From NCBI GenBank assembly GCA_045536025.1, contig JAZSMT010000003.1, positions 1-49,236 of the forward strand: DNA of 49,236 nucleotides, in the 5' to 3' direction. Every line of letters begins with the position of its first letter. Position 1 is the first letter of the stretch. This stretch comes from HGM11412 sp045536025 (GTDB lineage Bacteria; Bacillota; Clostridia; Christensenellales; Borkfalkiaceae). This document shows, one piece after another, positions 48,982-49,236 of this stretch. A program made the position numbers and the translations under genes. The notes under the pieces were generated by a model. That model ran no database searches and was not told where the DNA came from. It saw nothing but the letters and a program-made list of their open reading frames with translations.

Positions 48982-49016
48982 AAAAAACACAAGGTGTGAT
49001 TACCTTGTGTTTTTTT
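48982..49016 (-). terminator. Intrinsic terminator of the rRNA-tRNA operon
   Basis: A stem AACACAAGGT/ACCTTGTGTT (about 48987-49010) with a 4-base loop and T-run directly after the tRNA-Asn CCA end on the minus strand. Confidence 0.82.
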
Positions 49017-49090
49017 GGCTCCCCGTGTAGGATTTGGACCTACGACCCTCCGGTTAACAGCCGGATGCTCTACCGCTGAGCTAACGAGGA
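49016..49090 (-). tRNA. tRNA-Asn (GTT)
   Basis: A full 75-base cloverleaf with encoded CCA. Acceptor TCCTCGT pairs with ACGGGGA (one G-T pair); D-arm GCTC/GAGC; anticodon stem TCCGG/CCGGA with loop CTGTTAA, anticodon GTT; T-arm GTAGG/CCTAC with loop TCCAAAT; discriminator G. It is the last gene of the rRNA operon, just downstream of 5S. Confidence 0.95.
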
Positions 49091-49096
49091 ATATGA

Positions 49097-49216
49097 AATG
49101 CGGCAACTCCCTATCCTCCCGGGCCGTGTCCAGCCAAGTACTTTCAGCGCAATCGAGCTTAACTTCTGTGTTCGGAATGAGAACAGGTGGATCCTCGACG
49201 CTATCGTCACCGCAAT
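49097..49216 (-). rRNA. rrf: 5S ribosomal RNA
   Basis: About 118-120 bases on the minus strand with the conserved CCTGTTCTCATTCCGAACAC and GAAGTTAAGC segments, loop E-type GGGAGG, and a terminal helix of TGCGG with CCGCA. The ends are estimated from that helix and could be off by a few bases. The 23S gene should lie upstream on the minus strand, beyond the window. Confidence 0.93.
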
Positions 49217-49236
49217 GGTTATATAACTGCTTATCG

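Overview
The window reads as a chromosome segment of a low-GC, anaerobe-like member of the Bacillota (Clostridia). Pointers are the AT-rich codon use, a Trp-specific T-box, a stand-alone ferredoxin:thioredoxin-reductase-like protein, glnS, luxS, half-size TSUP permeases, a PdxR/MocR regulator and a CCA-encoding tRNA next to a 5S rRNA gene. My guess is an uncultured gut lineage of the Christensenellales type; that is inference from gene style only.

Layout. 0.1-2.4 kb: glnS and a CvpA-family protein. 2.4-6.3 kb: a 35-residue peptide gene with its own operator, an FTR-like protein, an unknown protein, a phosphopantetheinyl transferase and a copper-type P-type ATPase. 6.3-14.1 kb: an SPFH protein with a ribbon-helix-helix partner, a PH-like membrane protein, an ABC-F ATPase, a purine permease, a Ppx/GppA phosphatase and two half-size TSUP permeases. 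14.4-18.9 kb: a 1019-residue surface lipoprotein, then a 1.5-kb element carrying an Ltp-type lipoprotein and a four-helix-bundle protein. 18.9-23.5 kb: trmO, a MocR regulator divergent from a pyridoxal kinase, and a T-box-controlled trpB. 23.5-40.4 kb: one long minus-strand surface-polysaccharide operon with capE/capF/capG for UDP-N-acetyl-L-fucosamine, six glycosyltransferase-type genes, Wzx, Wzy, LicD, acyltransferases and ATP-grasp. 40.7-48.7 kb: thrH, PAP2, luxS, a 2-hydroxyacid dehydrogenase, a membrane XRE regulator, nagB and a glycerol-1-phosphate dehydrogenase. 48.7-49.2 kb: the 3' end of an rRNA operon (5S, tRNA-Asn) beside a partial tRNA copy.

The most interesting signal is a family of intergenic elements at 7576-7925, 17425-18910 and 41526-41919. 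Each shares a TAGGGATTTTT block, a hairpin with compensatory base changes, and chains of short hairpins joined by GTTATAT/GTGATAT linkers. Each is bracketed by the two arms of what looks like a host rho-independent terminator, as if it had entered the terminator loop. The arms differ between copies. The 17425-18910 copy carries two genes, and one of them has a long folded leader RNA ending in an intrinsic terminator.

A second genome-wide signal is leaderless transcription. At six genes a good promoter has its -10 box ending exactly 6 bases before the ATG, with no ribosome-binding site, and copA is similar at 9 bases. Start sites were moved from the longest open frame wherever a ribosome-binding site, domain start or promoter supported a better one.
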